64,000 bases of DNA, taken from assembly GCA_963921195.1 (NCBI GenBank), contig OY992536.1:1488001-1552000 (forward strand), written 5' to 3'. A model generated the notes under the pieces. The model searched no databases. It had not been told where the DNA came from and saw only the letters and a program-made list of their open reading frames with translations. This document shows, piece after piece, positions 39,710 through 51,266 of this stretch (positions within the stretch are counted from its first letter, which is position 1; each line of letters begins with the position of its first letter). The position numbers were made by a program, and so were the translations under genes. The DNA comes from Pegoplata infirma (taxonomy: Eukaryota; Arthropoda; Insecta; Diptera; Anthomyiidae).

Positions 39710-39987
39710 ACTAAAATATTAAACATACACTTTAAGATTTTCTTTGCGGCTTTGCCTTTCAGTTTGCTATAGTCGACCGTCGGAAAATAAATATCTGATA
39801 TGATAAGCACTCCACCTCGTTTGGATTCGTTATGTAACTGTTATTCTCCTCAAGTAGTCTTGAAATTACACAATCTTCGAGCATTACTTGTGACTGAGGA
39901 AAAACTTCTTTCACCTTAGTAAATTGACCCTTTCGTGTAATAAAACACAACTAACAACCATGATTTGGAAGAAATTATTAAAACATA

Positions 39988-40382
39988 CCCGAGTAAAAAT
40001 TTTCTGATATAATCATATATAATTTGATACAATCTTATATGAGTTAATATGCTTCCGCATAAATTTATATAAAATTATATCTATCACCTTGATACGGTTG
40101 ATCCACTTTATATGGTTAGATATTGCTCCATATATGATTAGATTCGTATTTTGGTTTTGCTCATCAAATTGTATAAAAATAGGTATTATAAGATCAATTT
40201 GATATAATTAGATTTGACCAAATTCAGGATCAAATTGTATCAATTTTTATATTTTTTTATCTAAATTTAGATTAAAGATTAAATTTACTTTAAAGTAATA
40301 CAATTAGATATTATTTGATACAACCATTTTTCGAATCAAATTAGATCTATTTAGTAAAATTAGCATAATATTTTTACTAGGG
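39988..40382 (+). mobile_element. CCCGAG element, type beta
   Basis: CCCGAGTAAAAATTTTCTG start and TTTTTACTAGGG end, 395 bp. The body is a run of AT-rich words such as ATATATAATTTGATAC. Flanks TA and AT do not form a clean duplication. Other copies: 53312-53677 and the stacked copies in 53711-57570. Confidence 0.7.
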
Positions 40383-40719
40383 ATAGTGAATAATAAGTTG
40401 GTCACTACTGGTACTGATAGAATTCCATCTGAATTACAAACTTCTGGCGAAGTAATTCCACGTGCTGGTTCGGAAACTCACTATTAAGAAGCAAAAGTTA
40501 TAATTGTACAGCAGAGGACAAGCTGTGCAACGAACAATATCAAGATTGTATCTGATGATACTCCTTGTACACTTTTATAGAAAGCTAAATCAAAAATACG
40601 CTATGTTTTTGATCACATTATTCTTTCTATTAATTTACAACTAAATTTTTAACAATTTCAGCCTAACCGAGAACTGGTAACAATGACCGTCGTCTCGTTG
40701 TAGCGAAAAAAAACCCAAA

Positions 40720-40790
40720 GGTTTTAGGGGGAATCGAACCCACGATCCCCACGTTCAAAGGTTAGCACGCTACCAACTACACCATTTACA
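40720..40790 (-). tRNA. tRNA-like relic
   Basis: Minus strand: A box TGGTGTAGTTGGTAGCG, then B box GGGTTCGATTCCCCC at the normal distance. The anticodon arm pairs poorly. It directly abuts the minisatellite at 40797. Confidence 0.45.
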
Positions 40791-40796
40791 GATGTA

Positions 40797-41427
40797 ATTC
40801 GTAAAAGATCAATTGTAATTCGAAGATTTTATTTGTAATTCGAAGATTCCATTTGTAATTCGAAGATTCCATTTGTAATTTGAAGATTCCATTTGTAATT
40901 CGAATACTCCAATTGTAATTCGAAGATTCCATTTGTAATTCGAAGATTCCAATTGTAATTCGTAAAAGATCAATTGTAATTCGCAAAAGATCAATTTTAA
41001 TTCGTAAAAGATCAATTGTAATTCGAAAAATATCACTTGTAATTCGAAAAAGATCAATTGTAATTCGTAAAAGATCAATTTTAATTCGAAAAAGATCAAC
41101 TGTAATTCGAAGATTCCATTTGTAATTCGTAAAAGATCAATTGTAATTCGTAAAAGATCAATTGTAATTCGAAAAAGATCAATTGTAATTCGAAAAATAT
41201 CAATTGTAATTCGTAGAATATCAATTGTAATTCGTAAAAGGTCAATTGTAATTCGTAAAAGATCAATTGTAATTCGAAAAAGATCAATTGTAATTCGTAT
41301 AAGATCAATTGTAATTCGTAAAAGATCAATTGTAATTCGTAAAAGATCAATTGTAATTCGAAAAAGATCAATTGTAATTCGTAAAAGATCAATTGTAATT
41401 CGTAAAAGATCAATTGTAATTCGTAGA
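40797..41427. repeat. 20/21-bp minisatellite
   Basis: About 30 head-to-tail units, mostly 21 bp (GATCAATTGTAATTCGTAAAA), with a block of 20-bp units at 40820-40960 (GATTCCATTTGTAATTCGAA). The 21-bp period, a multiple of three, keeps frames open and produces ORFs with LLRITID repeats that are not genes. Confidence 0.95.
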
Positions 41428-42314
41428 TAAGTTTTCCAAAGACCTTTCATTTGGTATGTAACATGACTAGGCTTCTTTGCATAATATAGGAGATAAACGA
41501 AAAAAACTGAAAAATGATATTGTCTTCCCCCTCCTTTTTACCCCCTAATTATGAATTTGGGCCGCTAAAAAAAATACGTGTCCCTTTATTTCTTCTGCTC
41601 TACAAAATAAAATCAATTCCATAAAGATCCGCGGGTGACACTAAGGAGACTTCCCTTGTAAGATATGCTAGATGCGAAACACGGGCTTTTGTTTAAAAAT
41701 AAATAAAATTAAATAAATAAAAAAGTTTTGCACATTTTTCATTAAATAATATATATTCACGAATATGAGTTGAATAAATTACTCTTATGCACCTTAAACT
41801 CAACAATGTTTCGCATCTTGATAATTCTATGAACATATGGTCACAGACTAATACAGACTCGACAAAAATGACAGGTGTCAAAAAAGTATTCTTTAACCAT
41901 ATGGTTAATATTTTCAAATTATTCTACGAATTAGGTATTTGTTGTTTTAGTTTGGCTGCAGGTCGTTGAATAAATAAAAAACTTTTGATTTTTATTATTC
42001 CCAATATTTCAATTAGCGTCGCTAATCATCTTCGGGGGTATTTAAAAATAATAAATAACACAAAATTTCTTTTTACACTTGTTGTCCCTCTGATTGTATT
42101 TTTGTTACTGCCAGATCGGTTTTTGTTGTTTCACTCACTCCTAAGTCGTAGAAAGTGTTGCCATGTTGGCGTAAAACGGAGTAAAAAACCGCTCTGTTTT
42201 CTCCTAAAATCGCTATTTTTCCCCGCATTTTTTTTATAAAACTCTATTGTCGAGTCTGTATATAGTCTGTGATATGGTAATAAACCGCAGTCACAGACTA
42301 TATACAGACAGAAA
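41428..42314 (-). other. groucho intron with short inverted/direct repeats
   Basis: GTCACAGACTA and TAGTCTGTGA words recur at 41840, 42265 and 42290. No element ends were defined. Confidence 0.4.
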
Positions 42315-43232
42315 TTGCAAATAATAAAAATTAAAAGAAAACACCGAAACTTGTCAAACTATTGACATGGCCGACCAGTTGTCCAATCTTATTTAACCTT
42401 ATATATCTAAACCGTGCTATGGAGGAAAAGTTAGGTTAATGCAAGGTAGATTTATAAGGTAATATTTTAGTGACGTAAATGAAAACAATTTTCTTTCAAA
42501 ATCATTTTTGTCGGCAAAAAACGACTTAAATGTTCAGTGCACACATTAACCAATTTAAACGTTTTTAAGCCTTTACAAAAACAAAAAAAACAACTAAATT
42601 ATAAAAAAATATTGAAACTCAAACGAAATCCTTTTATTTTCGAAGACACAAATACAAAAAAAATCAAATATTTTTAAGCATAAATAGTGTGAACTTAAGT
42701 CATTTATGCCGAAAAAATATTTTTATTTCGTTTTGAAAATTCGTAAATATTATTGTTTTTAAATTTGTCAAAAAACTTACTATGGAGCCCGAATGACAGA
42801 TATAGAGGATGAAGAAGAACAACAGAAATCGGTGTGTACTAAAAAAATAAAATGTCGAACCAAAAAGGAATTGTGAAAATTGTCAATTTAATTTTTTTTT
42901 AATTTGTTTAAAATACAAGAAAATTGTGTAATTTTTTGTAATTTTTTTTTAAATGATTAATTTTTGCTAATAAATCTTTAAAAATTAAGGAATTGTTTCT
43001 GCTAAAAGTGTGTGAAATTGCAAATAATAAAAATTAAAAGAAAACACCGAAACTTGTCAAACTATTGACATGGCCGACCAGTTGTCCAATCTTATTTAAC
43101 CTTATATATCTAAACCGTGCTATGGAGGAAAAGTTAGGTTAATGCAAGGTAGATTTATATAAGGTAATATTTTAGGGACGTAAAAGAAAACAATTTTCTT
43201 TCAAAATCATTTTAGTCGACAAAAAAGACTTA
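42315..43232 (+). repeat. ~700-bp direct repeat of the AAGGTAGATTT family
   Basis: The block starting CAAATAATAAAAATTAAAAG occurs at about 42315 and again at about 43017, each running through GACATGGCCGACCAGTTGTC, TGCTATGGAGGAAAAGTTAG and AAGGTAGATTTAT. The first copy ends about 42786; the second continues to 48890 with insertions. Confidence 0.7.
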
Positions 43233-43357
43233 CCCCCTAATTTTTTAAAACGCAACGCGCCGAGTTGTCAAAATTTCTGTGTAATTTGTTTTTGTTACAA
43301 CAATAAATTGCATTGAAATTTTGACAACGCGACGCGTTGCGTTTTACAAAATTAGGC
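43233..43357 (+). mobile_element. PIF/Harbinger-like 125-bp foldback MITE
   Basis: TTA on both sides (43230-43232, 43358-43360). Ends CCCCCTAATTTTTTAAAACG and complement TGGCCTAATTTTGTAAAACG. The paralogous host sequence without the insert is at 42515 (GACTTAAATGTTC). Confidence 0.8.
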
Positions 43358-43371
43358 CATTAAATGTTCAG

Positions 43372-44180
43372 TGCCCGAGTAAAAAAATTGATATGACACA
43401 ATATATAATTTAATATGGGTTCGTGTCTATTTTGATATAATCTTATACGAAAAATGGTTTCATAAGATTTGATCGAATAATATCTAATAATATCAGTTTA
43501 TATAACTTTATATCGACTTTGATACGAGTTTTGGTCTAATCCAATGATATAAAATTATATCCAATTATATTAAAATTTATACAATTTTATAAATCGGATG
43601 TTTTTTTAAGTTTTTAATAAAAAGTTGAAAAACTAAAATAATAAAAATAAGTTGTTCTTGAAAAAAACTTAGAAAAATTTCAAAAAATGAAGTCATGTTA
43701 AATTTTATATAAAACACTTAGAAAATATTTTCAAAAAAAATTGTCCTTGGAAAAACTTAGAAAATTTTAAAAAAATGGAGTCATATAAAATTTTATATAA
43801 AACACTTAGAAAATATTTGCGATAAAAAAAATGTTCCTTGAAAAAAACTTAGAAAAAATTTAAAAGATGGAGTCATATAAAATTTTATATAAAACACTGA
43901 AAATATTTGCAATAAAAATATATTCTTGGAAAAAACTTAAAAAAATTTAAAAATAATGGAGGCATATAAAATTTTATATAAAACACTTAGATATTTAAAA
44001 TGATGCATGGGGCCAGATGTTACAACATATAGTTATGTATGGCGATATCTTAAAAAAATCCCACATCAAAATTTATTATATAAACTTATCTTGCAATACA
44101 TAGTGTCACACATGATCATATATGAAATAATATGACTATATAAAAGTATATAAGATCATATTAAATTATTTTTACTCGGG
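43372..44180 (+). mobile_element. CCCGAG element, type gamma
   Basis: 809 bp, CCCGAGTAAAA and TTTTACTCGGG ends, TG on both sides (43370-43371, 44181-44182). Paralogues at 25870 and 42530 read AGTGCACAC across the empty site, fixing the duplication at 2 bp. A ~70-bp unit with ACACTTAGAAAATATTT is repeated internally. Confidence 0.85.
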
Positions 44181-44239
44181 TGCACACATTAACCAATTTA
44201 AGCGCTTTTTAAAACTTTAAAATTTTAGAAAACAACTTA

Positions 44240-44595
44240 CCCGAGTAAAAAAAAAAAAAATTTAAGATCTAATGTGATCTCAAAATTGGCTGTATCAAGT
44301 TGGATCAGTTATTGATCTAATTGTATTATTTTAGATACACAAATATAAAAAATGATACAATTTGATCCGAATTTTGGTCACATCCAATTAAATCCACTTG
44401 ATCTTATTTTATATAAATTAATATAGATTTATATAATTACATAAAGTCAGATATATTTATATATAACATCAGATAAGAAAATGGAGCCGCAATAAATTAT
44501 AGATAAAATAAGATCTGAACATATAAAAAGTCATATATAATTTAATATGATTGTATCAAATTATATATCATTATATCAAAATTTTTTTACTAGGG
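44240..44595 (+). mobile_element. CCCGAG element, type delta
   Basis: 356 bp, CCCGAGTAAAA and TTTTACTAGGG ends, TA on both sides. Empty-site paralogues at 25924 and 42592 read CAACTAAATTATAAA. Other copies at 59067-59422 and 60660-61014 have almost the same length. Confidence 0.85.
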
Positions 44596-45832
44596 TAATT
44601 ATAAAAAATATCAAATTTCAAACGAAATTCTTTTATTTTCCACGACAAAAAAAAAATATTTTTAAGCATAAAAAGTGTAGTGTATACTAGGGTGGGTCGT
44701 TTTGCCACTTTTTTGTCGGATCGAAACGCTATACCCGGCAAAAGTTGTCTACCCAGATGGGTATTACAGATGTGAATTTTTTTGGAAATCGGTTGATATC
44801 TTCTGCTCTCAGAATGGGCTCAAAGTTTCGAAATTTCGGCTAAAAATCCCAAAATGCAAATTATTGAGGCTCGAAAAAGCGGTTATTTTTTTTTTAGTAA
44901 AGATATGTTATTTTAAACGTTAACTCCATTTTAGGCATAAAAATGCAGTTTTAACCCCTCCCGGAGGTCCAGGGAATACCCCCGATATCCAAAGATGATG
45001 TGAATTTCGGCTAAAAATACCCTAATTGATAATTATTGTGGTTCGAAAAAGTGGCATAATTTTTGGGTACAAATATGTTATTTTAGACGTTAAATCTCTT
45101 TTAGGCATCAATATGCAATTTTAAGCCCTTTCGGAAATCCAGGGAATACCCCCGATATCCTAAGTGGGAGGTGAATTTCCAAAATTGTAAAAAATTCAAG
45201 TCCAGATAAAGTGTCATTATATATGGGTAAAGATGCCTTAAAATGCTATTTTTAACGATACCTCCCCAACCTCAATATCAGTAAAAATTGTCACAAATTG
45301 AGATTTTAATTCAAATTTTGTTGGAGCTTGTCTAGAAATTTAATCCGATTTTATTATGCCATCCCTTGCGTTTCTGCCGCACACTCTAGATATTGCTTCA
45401 GATACTAATTTTACTGTTCGTTCGACTTCAACTGGATGTCACGGAAACTGTGTTTTCAGGAAGTGAAAGTTTGTCAATAAGTTATTTATTTGATACCGTC
45501 CTTAAAACAAGTGGTACTGTGTTAGAAACATCAGTAATTTCCCAGAAGATCATTTCCAAGTAATCAGTGGCCTCAAAATTTGGCCTTGGAATAATATTGT
45601 AGCGAATGAACTGATGACGATTTCCTGTTTTTTCTTCTTGAGTACTAAGAATTCTTTTTCATGCATCTTGACGGACTGCAAGTCGACAATCTGTCATCAT
45701 CGCGAGAAGAATATTTTCGGGCAGTGCAAAGAACGCATTGGTTTGAATGGATGCATGAACTACAGCTTTTTTTTTTACTTTGAGCCAACACTCAGGGGAT
45801 GCCCCCTACTAATGCAATGCATTGTGTTGGTA

Positions 45833-46012
45833 TTAGGAAAATAGGTTATGAGGAGAAGGAAAGAGGGAGTAAAGTTTGTGGATATTTAATTTGAACTTTT
45901 CTAAATTATAGCCTACTGGAAAGATTTTTGCGGGGAGTTTATTCCACATACGGCTAGTTCGACCGAGAAACGAATTTTCTCTGTTTGGTGTTTCTTTGGT
46001 CAATATCATGAT
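45833..46012 (-). pseudogene. C-terminal tail of a non-LTR reverse transcriptase
   Basis: Minus strand reads SFLGRTSRMWNKLPAKIFP then YNLEKFKLNIHKL and a stop. This resembles the R..RLWN.LP......YN...FK pattern at the end of Jockey/RTE-like polymerases. An A-run at about 45767-45777 downstream on the same strand looks like its poly(A) tail, so this is a 5'-truncated insertion. Confidence 0.6.
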
Positions 46013-46067
46013 CTACAAATTGTCTCAAAAACATGACGAGGACCATCAGCAATGGAATGATGTGTAC

Positions 46068-46598
46068 TAGAGATGCGCGCGTGACACGAATTTTTCGTGA
46101 TTCACGTGATTCACGCGTGAATCACGCGTGAACGTGAGTGAAATTTATTTTTACTCACGTGAGCGTGAGTGCGCGTGATTATAAAAAAATAGTTTCGTGC
46201 GTGAGCGTGCGTGAGTAATTTTTGTTTCGTGAGTTTGCGTGATTGTTTTGTGCTTTTTAAAACAGAAAACGAGTAAAAAAATTTTAATTTTATTGAACTT
46301 TGAGGGTAATTAATACAAAATTGTAATTTAAAAAGATTTTGCTTATTGTTTTAATGAAATTAAATACTTTTAGTGAAAGAAATCGAAAAAAGTAAAATAA
46401 AAATTTGCTAATTTTAATTTCGTGAGTCTTCGTGAGCGTGATTATTTCGTGAGCGTGAGAAAAATTTTAGTTACTCACGTGAACGTGCGTGAACGTGAGC
46501 AGAAAAAAAAATTTCGTGCGTGATTGTGCGTGAGCATTATTTTTATTTCGTGAGCGTGAGCGTGCGTGAGTCAAAATTCACTCACGCGCCCATCTCTA
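46068..46598 (+). mobile_element. hAT-like element with CACGTGAG arrays (copy 2)
   Basis: Exact 8-bp duplication ATGTGTAC (46060-46067, 46599-46606). Ends TAGAGATGCGCGCGTGA and complement TAGAGATGGGCGCGTGAG. GTGAGCGTG/CACGTGA words crowd both ends, leaving an AT-rich centre. 531 bp versus 526 bp in copy 1. Confidence 0.9.
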
Positions 46599-46657
46599 AT
46601 GTGTACTAATTCTGAGTTGCATCACCACATAGACTATAGGTATGAACTTAACTTTTT

Positions 46658-46999
46658 TTATGAGTTCCTGGCTTTGCAGCTGTCAACCTGCGAGAATTGT
46701 TCAATTTTCCAGGGATCATGGAGCATTCTCCATGAGCATTCTGCCGAATCAATAGCTTTAGCTATAAGATACAAGTATTTGAAGTCCTTACTGAGTTTTT
46801 TAAGCTCTTCGGAACTGTGATAAGGAAGATCACATTTAATTGCTATAAATGACACCACAGGAAGTTTTTCACATCCGGGTAATTTTGAACTTATAGGACC
46901 TGTGTAAAAATTGGGACCTGATGTTTGGCCGTCGATATGCTTAAAGAGAACTCGCAATGGTACTTCGATAAAATGCAAAAGGCAACCTGACCATTGCAT
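46658..46999 (-). pseudogene. remnant of a transposon protein of unknown superfamily
   Basis: The peptide includes CLLHFIEVPLRVLFKHIDGQ, TSGPNFYTGPISSKLPGCEK and LSKDFKYLYLIAKAI. I recognise a conserved L.HFNELPLRHLF..LDG.T.GP / LS.DQ.YL..I pattern seen in multi-copy hypothetical proteins of arthropods and hydra, thought to belong to transposons. Further matching but stop-ridden pieces continue below 45770 (IIPRPNFEATDYLEMIFWE). The frame is broken by an inserted 531-bp element and stops. It most likely is the decayed transposase gene of the 44688-48725 element. Confidence 0.5.
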
Positions 47000-47365
47000 G
47001 GATTTCCTATTAATTCTTCTAATTTTAGAAGAATTCTACCTCTATGGAAAATATAACTTTTAAAATATTCTCTTTACTCCACCAGATTTATTTACCATAT
47101 AAACAATTTTTGATAACCTCTAGCCAAACAAAATTAAAAGATATAAATATATCTAGAAAAATCTAGCTTGAAATATCTCCCATATACTCACTTGTCGATT
47201 TTGACAAGCCCGGCCTTTGAGTTGAGTCTCTGCGAGAACTATAAAATTATCAATGTTCCATATAACCAAAAATGGCTTTGAAAGGTTTAAAAAATGCCCA
47301 GACTTCCTTGAACCCCAAGAGGGTTTAATAATAGCTTTTTAAGGCATAAATGTGAGATGACGTTT

Positions 47366-48062
47366 CCCGAGTAAAAATAAACATATATAACAATATATAA
47401 CTTGATACAAACATAATAAATTATATATGATTATACATCCTGTGAGGTATTTTCTAATTTTTTTAAATGCAGTCATATGTTGTAATATATAATTTAATCA
47501 TGATTCGGATTAAAAGGTATACGGTTGATATAAATATATGAAATAATATTAGGGCCAATACAAAATTTGTTTTTCTGTATAATTTAATATAAAATTATAT
47601 ATAGCTTATTCTGTTCCATATATAAATGTTTCCAATTAAATGTTTCCAATTAACCAAAAATGTTCTAAGTTTTTTAAGCAAAGTATAAGAAACTTTTAAA
47701 ATGTTCCTAAACATTTCCTTGTTAGGGTTATGTATATCACCTATCTGGTTCGAAGCGTACCCAAACATTTTTTTTGTTTTTGAAAATTATATGTTTGGTG
47801 AATGTATCGTTGACCTGTGGTGTAACTCACCCAAACCAAAACACACCAAGACTTTTTTATGTTTTTATGCAATTAGATCTAATTGGATCCAATGAAATAT
47901 GGCAATGTCTGGTCAAAACTCGGATGAAATCGAATCATATTGTATACAAAATGAGCTTTTTTAATGCAAAAACATCCACCATTATTCGGATTAAATTGCG
48001 TATAAATATATATTGTGTTATATATCATTATGTATTGCATCATATAAAAATTTTTACTCGGG
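47366..48062 (+). mobile_element. CCCGAG element, type alpha (copy 2)
   Basis: 697 bp, TT on both sides (47364-47365, 48063-48064). The repeated host arm of the 4-kb element shows the empty site (ACGTTTAAAATAAC, near 48199). Body matches 27315-28015 reversed. Confidence 0.85.
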
Positions 48063-48955
48063 TTCAAATAACACATCTTTACACAAACAAAATGCCACTT
48101 TTCGAACCTCAATAATTATCAATTTGGGTATTTTTAGCCGAAATTCACCTCTCCTCCGGGAGGGGTTAAAACGGCATTTTGATGCCTAAAATGGAGTTTA
48201 CGTTTAAAATAACATAGCTTTACCAAAAAAAAAAAATAACCGCTTTTTCGAGCCTCAATAATTGGCATTTTGGGATTTTTAGCCGAAATTTCGAAATTGC
48301 ATTTTGATGCCTTAAAGGGATTTAACGTCTAAAATAACATATTTGTGCCCAAAAATTATGCCACTTTTTTGAACCACAATAATTATCAATTAGGGTATTT
48401 TTAGCCGAAATTCACATCCTCTTTGGATATCGGGGGTATTCCCTGGACCTCCGGGAGGGGTTAAAACTGCATTTTGATGCCTAAAATGGTGTTTACGTTT
48501 AAAATAACATATCTTTACCAAAAAAAATAACCGCTTTTTCGAGCCTCAATAATTGGCATTTTGGGATTTTTAGCCGAAATTTCGAAACTTTGAGCCCATT
48601 CTGAGAGCAGAAGATATCAACCGATTTCCAAAAAAATTCACATCTGTAATACCCATCTGGGTAGACAACTTTTGCCGGGTATAGCGTTTCGATCCGACAA
48701 AAAAGTGGCAAAACGACCCACCCTAGTGTATACTCAAGTCATTTATGCCGAACAAAATATTTTTATTTCGTTTTGAAAATTCGTAAATATTATTGTTTTC
48801 AAATTTGTCAAAAAACTTACTATGGAGGAAAAGTGAGGTTATTGGATCTTGTATAAATCTACCTTGGGTTAACCTTTTATAAATCTACCTTGATAACATC
48901 CAAATATGTCGATAAGAAGGAAAAAAATTAAAATTATAATTAAAGTGAATACCAT

Positions 48956-49130
48956 ACATGGGATTTTTTAATTTCCATTAAATTTTAATTTCCATTTGTA
49001 TATCAAATGGAAATTAACAAACAATTTCCATTTATCAAAATTAAAATTATAAATTTTTGAATTTCCATTTCCTTTGCAAATGGAAATGTATGGTTGTTGA
49101 ATTAGATGCAAATGGTAATTAAATTTCAAA
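48956..49130 (+). repeat. AATTTCCATTTG-rich repeat (CATGGGA-type left end)
   Basis: Starts TACATGGGATTTTTTAA and contains many TTTCCATT and AATGGAAA words. A matching right end (AATTTCCCATGTAT) exists at 57788-57801 but may be from another copy. Confidence 0.45.
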
Positions 49131-49131
49131 A

Positions 49132-49921
49132 TAGTGGTATTCATTTAACCGTATAAACACCTCGTATACAGTGTATATCTGGTTAGTTTACACAATTATT
49201 GTCAAAAATATTTTACGAGGCCTGATATATTTGTACACATATTTTGGTGCGTAAACTTGTATCGTATAATTATACAGGTTTAGGATTGCCAATGTTCAAA
49301 TGATTTTGATATTTTTTTGCTATTTTTTGTTGTTTTACAATTTGGCAATCTTGCTAAAAATGACAAATATTAAAAAAATAAAAAAAAAAATTATTTTTGT
49401 TTGCAGTAAATTTATTAACTAATTTAGAATTTATAAAGCCTGAATTACTTTAAACGTGCGTGAAACGTAGACTCTTAAACAAAATTCAGTAAGTAAAAAA
49501 AGGGCAAAACATTTTTATTTATGTTTTATTTTTGTCTAACGCATTGTATTTTTTGTCACGTTGAAATGTAGAGAAATTCTATTTTCAACAGAATTTCTCT
49601 ACGTTTTGACGTGACAATAAATACAATGCGTTAGACACAACCAAAACATAAATACAAATTTTCTATACTATTTTTACTTACTGAATTTTGTTAAAGAGTC
49701 TACGTTTTACGCACGTTTAAAGTAATTCAGGCTTTACAAATTGTTTGAAATTTTGTTTTTTTTGTGGCATAGTAAGTTTTCCAAATACAAAAAATAGTTT
49801 TTTTGTTTTGACAATTGTGTAAATAATACCAGGTAATCAAAAAGGGCATTCATAAAAACCACCTCGTATAATTATACAAATACGACTCGCGTATAAATAT
49901 ACGGTTAAATGAATACCACTA
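49132..49921 (+). mobile_element. inverted-end element TAGTGGTATTCATTTAACCG
   Basis: Both ends read TAGTGGTATTCATTTAACCG inward, then share CCGTATA and CTCGTAT words. No matching flanking duplication. It contains the strong hairpin at 49436-49738. Confidence 0.6.
49436..49738. repeat. long hairpin with ~145-bp arms
   Basis: Arms share GCCTGAATTACTTTAAACGT and GTAGAGAAATTCT with their complements; the centre is near 49587. Arms are nearly identical, suggesting recent origin or conversion. Confidence 0.8.
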
Positions 49922-50007
49922 ATGATTTTGAATTTGATCTTTTTTAATGCAAAAACATCCACCATTATTCGGATTAAATTGCGTATAAATATATATTGTG
50001 TTATATG

Positions 50008-50710
50008 TAGTGTTTGGGGTCCGGGAATTCCCGGGAAAAGACTGACGGGAATTCCCGGGAATTTTTTCAATTTTTCCCGGGAAATCCGGGAATTTTATAA
50101 AATAAACTATTTTACATAAAAACCGTTTATTTTAATTTAATTTTTATAATTTTTTTTACATACAGGTATAATTACATTTTTCTATTTGGAAGAACAGTGC
50201 AAATACATACATATTCATAGGAAAACTGACCAAGTGTAAAAAGTATGACAATATCATGAAAAAACTTTAAAAATCAAAAAATATACGTCGGTTAATGATA
50301 ATTTTACTAAGACTGTCAAAAAATTTTGAATCTAGAATTTACATTTCCAGAACAAATATTAAAAATGCTGCCAACTATATAAGTTTTTGCTCGAATAACG
50401 CTGTTTAACATTTTTTTCGATTTTTAGCTATTTTTTGCGATTTTTTGTGGGGAAAAAAGTTACAATATTTTTTTTTTGTTTTTTTTATTGTATTTCAGGA
50501 TTTTTAACTTTTTTGATTTTTTATGTTTTAATTAATTGTTTATCTGTAATAAAACTGATTGTAATAAAAAGTTGATCAAATTTTTATGTTTTTTATGATT
50601 TACATATATTAATAATGAAAATTTCCTGGGATTCCCTGGAATCCCGGGAAATAAATTATTTTTTTCCCGTTTCCCGGGAAAATCAAAAGTCCGGGAATTC
50701 CCAAACACTA
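50008..50710 (+). mobile_element. hAT-like element with CCCGGGAATTCCC arrays
   Basis: Exact 8-bp duplication GTTATATG (50000-50007, 50711-50718). Ends TAGTGTTTGGGGTCCGGGAA and complement TAGTGTTTGGGAATTCCCGG. About eight GGGAATTCCCGGG-type words lie within 100 bases of the two ends; the centre is AT-rich. It sits inside an alpha-type CCCGAG fragment (49930-50760). Confidence 0.88.
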
Positions 50711-50759
50711 GTTATATGTCATTATATTTTGCACCATATAAAAATTTTACAAGATTTTT

Positions 50760-51260
50760 ACCAATAAAATTTCAAATTTACAACTTTTTTGGCGAAAAAA
50801 AAACTTAAAAAAAAAATTTTTTTAAAAAATTTTGGAAATTTGTAAAATTACAAGAAAAACTGTAAAACGAAATAAATTTCTGAAATATAATTCGAAATTT
50901 TGGAAATGTTTCGAAATATATTTGGAAAATATGAAATATAAACATAAAATTTTAAATTTACAACTTTTTTGGCGAAAAAAAACTTAAAAATTTTTTTTTT
51001 AAAAAATTTTGGAAATTTGTAAAATTACAAGAAAAACTGTAAAACGAAAAAAATTTCTGAAATATAATTCGAAATTTTGGAAATATATTTGGAAATGTTT
51101 CGAAATATATTTGGAAAATATGAAATATAAACATAAGAATATTTTGTTTTTAACTATATTTGGAAATTTTTAAAATATAATTTGAAATTTCTAAAATAAA
51201 TTTGGAAATTTTTTAAATTTTATTTTGTTTTCTGAAATAAAAATGGAAACTGTGCACTTT
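50760..51260 (+). repeat. 180-bp tandem duplication
   Basis: The block starting AAATTTACAACTTTTTTGGC occurs at about 50774 and 50954 with almost identical following sequence (ATTTGTAAAATTACAAG, TTTCGAAATATATTTGG). Confidence 0.75.
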
Positions 51261-51266
51261 TAATTT

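Larger units (their letters stand above)
44688..48725. mobile_element. 4-kb element with TAGGGTGGGTCG ends and 8-bp duplication
   Basis: Exact 8-bp duplication GTGTATAC (44680-44687, 48726-48733) around TAGGGTGGGTCGTTTTGCC ends. Arms of several hundred bases are inverted and contain internal repeats with AGGGAATACCCCCGATATCC. The middle keeps remnants of a coding region on the minus strand and is broken by 45768-46012 (non-LTR tail), 46068-46598 and 47366-48062. hAT-like by duplication length, but superfamily is not certain. Confidence 0.75.
43147..48890 (+). mobile_element. AAGGTAGATTT element carrying four nested insertions
   Basis: The ~1-kb host begins AAGGTAGATTTATATAAGG and ends near 48890 with TATAAATCTACCTTG. 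Comparison with 25116-26152 and 42435-42786 shows insertions at 43233-43357, 43372-44180, 44240-44595 and 44688-48725, each with a short duplication. Confidence 0.65.

Noticed and set aside
40797..41427. Repeats considered as a CRISPR array
   Set aside because: Units are contiguous without unique spacers and the DNA is from an animal.
40809..41450. 213-residue ORF with LLRITID repeats
   Set aside because: Pure product of a 20/21-bp minisatellite; no start context, no non-repeat part.
44702..48711. Matching ORFs at 44702-44923 (+) and 48499-48711 (-) starting MPLFCRIETLYPAK
   Set aside because: They are the same sequence read from both inverted arms of the 4-kb element, with the start at the terminus; not an independent gene.
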